A DNA stretch of 5,510 nt, taken from positions 1-5,510 of the forward strand of contig JANXTP010000314.1 of assembly GCA_025352345.1 (NCBI GenBank), read 5' to 3'. Below, in pieces: positions 5,203 to 5,510 of the stretch. The translations under genes and the position numbers were made by a program. Origin of the DNA: Burkholderiales bacterium (GTDB lineage Bacteria; Pseudomonadota; Gammaproteobacteria; Burkholderiales; Burkholderiaceae_C). Below the pieces are notes generated by a model. That model was not told where the DNA came from. It saw nothing but the letters and a program-made list of their open reading frames with translations, and ran no database searches. Each line of letters starts with the position of its first letter. The stretch's first letter is position 1.

Positions 5203-5510
5203 TCAAGACGGCGAACTGCGTCCTCGGAAGCGCTTGGCCTGCACAAACCAGGCGTCATGCTGAATGGCATCGGGCGCAGTCACCGACACGCGCTGCGCAA
5301 GCCAGCAGCGGGTGGGCAGCATCGAGTCGCCAGCGCTCATCCGCAGTGCGACGGCATCGGCCGGCAGCTGAGCCAGTGCCGCGCGGATCGCATCCATCTG
5401 CGCCTCCTCAAGGCCACGAGCAATGAAGACCAGCCGGCTGCAGCCATCGCGAAACGGGCCTTCCGCAGGCCATGCCGACAACGTCACCGACGGATAGGCG
5501 ACGCCTTGAA
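5203..5510 (-). CDS. Probable G3E/CobW-family GTPase, C-terminal fragment
   Basis: The minus-strand frame is open from the window edge to a TGA at 5203-5205, so this is the last 102 or so codons of a gene that starts outside the window. The GTG at 5487 is probably internal. The stretch AWPAEGPFRDGCSRLVFIAR and the following GLEEAQMDAIRAAL resemble the end of the CobW C-terminal domain, where a G.F.D...ELVFIG..LD...L pattern is typical. CobW/YjiA/ZNG1-type proteins are GTP-dependent metal chaperones, but the GTPase core is not visible, so the function here is inferred. About 55 further residues follow the point where CobW domains normally finish, with no motif I recognise. It is transcribed in the same direction as ylqF, 85 nt upstream of it. 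Confidence 0.5.
   Translation of the reverse strand, partial: QGVAYPSVTLSAWPAEGPFRDGCSRLVFIARGLEEAQMDAIRAALAQLPADAVALRMSAGDSMLPTRCWLAQRVSVTAPDAIQHDAWFVQAKRFRGRSSPS

Noticed and set aside
5197..5204. GATCGATC palindrome overlapping the stop of the rightmost gene
   Set aside because: It is only 8 bp and expected by chance; no flanking structure supports a binding site.

Overview
The window is GC-rich, densely packed bacterial DNA. Protein sequences and gene order suggest a betaproteobacterium of the order Burkholderiales (Comamonadaceae or Rubrivivax/Leptothrix-like). This is judged from remembered family sequences, not from a search. I saw no mobile element, CRISPR array, tRNA or rRNA. Both edges cut through a gene: cysN on the left and a probable CobW-type GTPase on the right.

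Left half (1-3523, all + strand): the 3' nine-tenths of cysN (large subunit of ATP sulfurylase), then cobA (siroheme-pathway uroporphyrinogen-III methyltransferase), fdxA (3Fe-4S/4Fe-4S ferredoxin) and a ferredoxin--NADP(+) reductase of the thioredoxin-reductase-like type. cysN/cobA and fdxA/reductase are each almost abutting (14 and 16 nt gaps). The 73-nt cobA-fdxA gap holds a plausible sigma70 promoter, whose -10 box overlaps the cobA stop codon, and a 10-bp hairpin with a short T-rich tail. Together the four genes make sense for assimilatory sulfate reduction: sulfate activation, the siroheme needed by sulfite reductase, and a possible NADPH-reductase-ferredoxin chain to feed it. The last link is inference.

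Right half (3524-5510): a 158-nt gap precedes a single-domain response regulator on the + strand. It converges tail-to-tail, with a 7-nt overlap, on a minus-strand circularly permuted GTPase of the YlqF/RbgA ribosome-assembly family. Upstream of that, also on the minus strand, is the C-terminal piece of a probable G3E/CobW-family protein that continues past the window edge.

Most of the window is ordinary housekeeping sequence. The points worth a second look are a degenerate NADP-binding loop in the reductase, a strong ribosome-binding site placed in the wrong frame ahead of the response regulator next to a (GACGC)3 tract, the hairpin/promoter overlap before fdxA, and an unusual insertion in the CysN GTPase domain. 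I do not see convincing evidence for a wholly new system.
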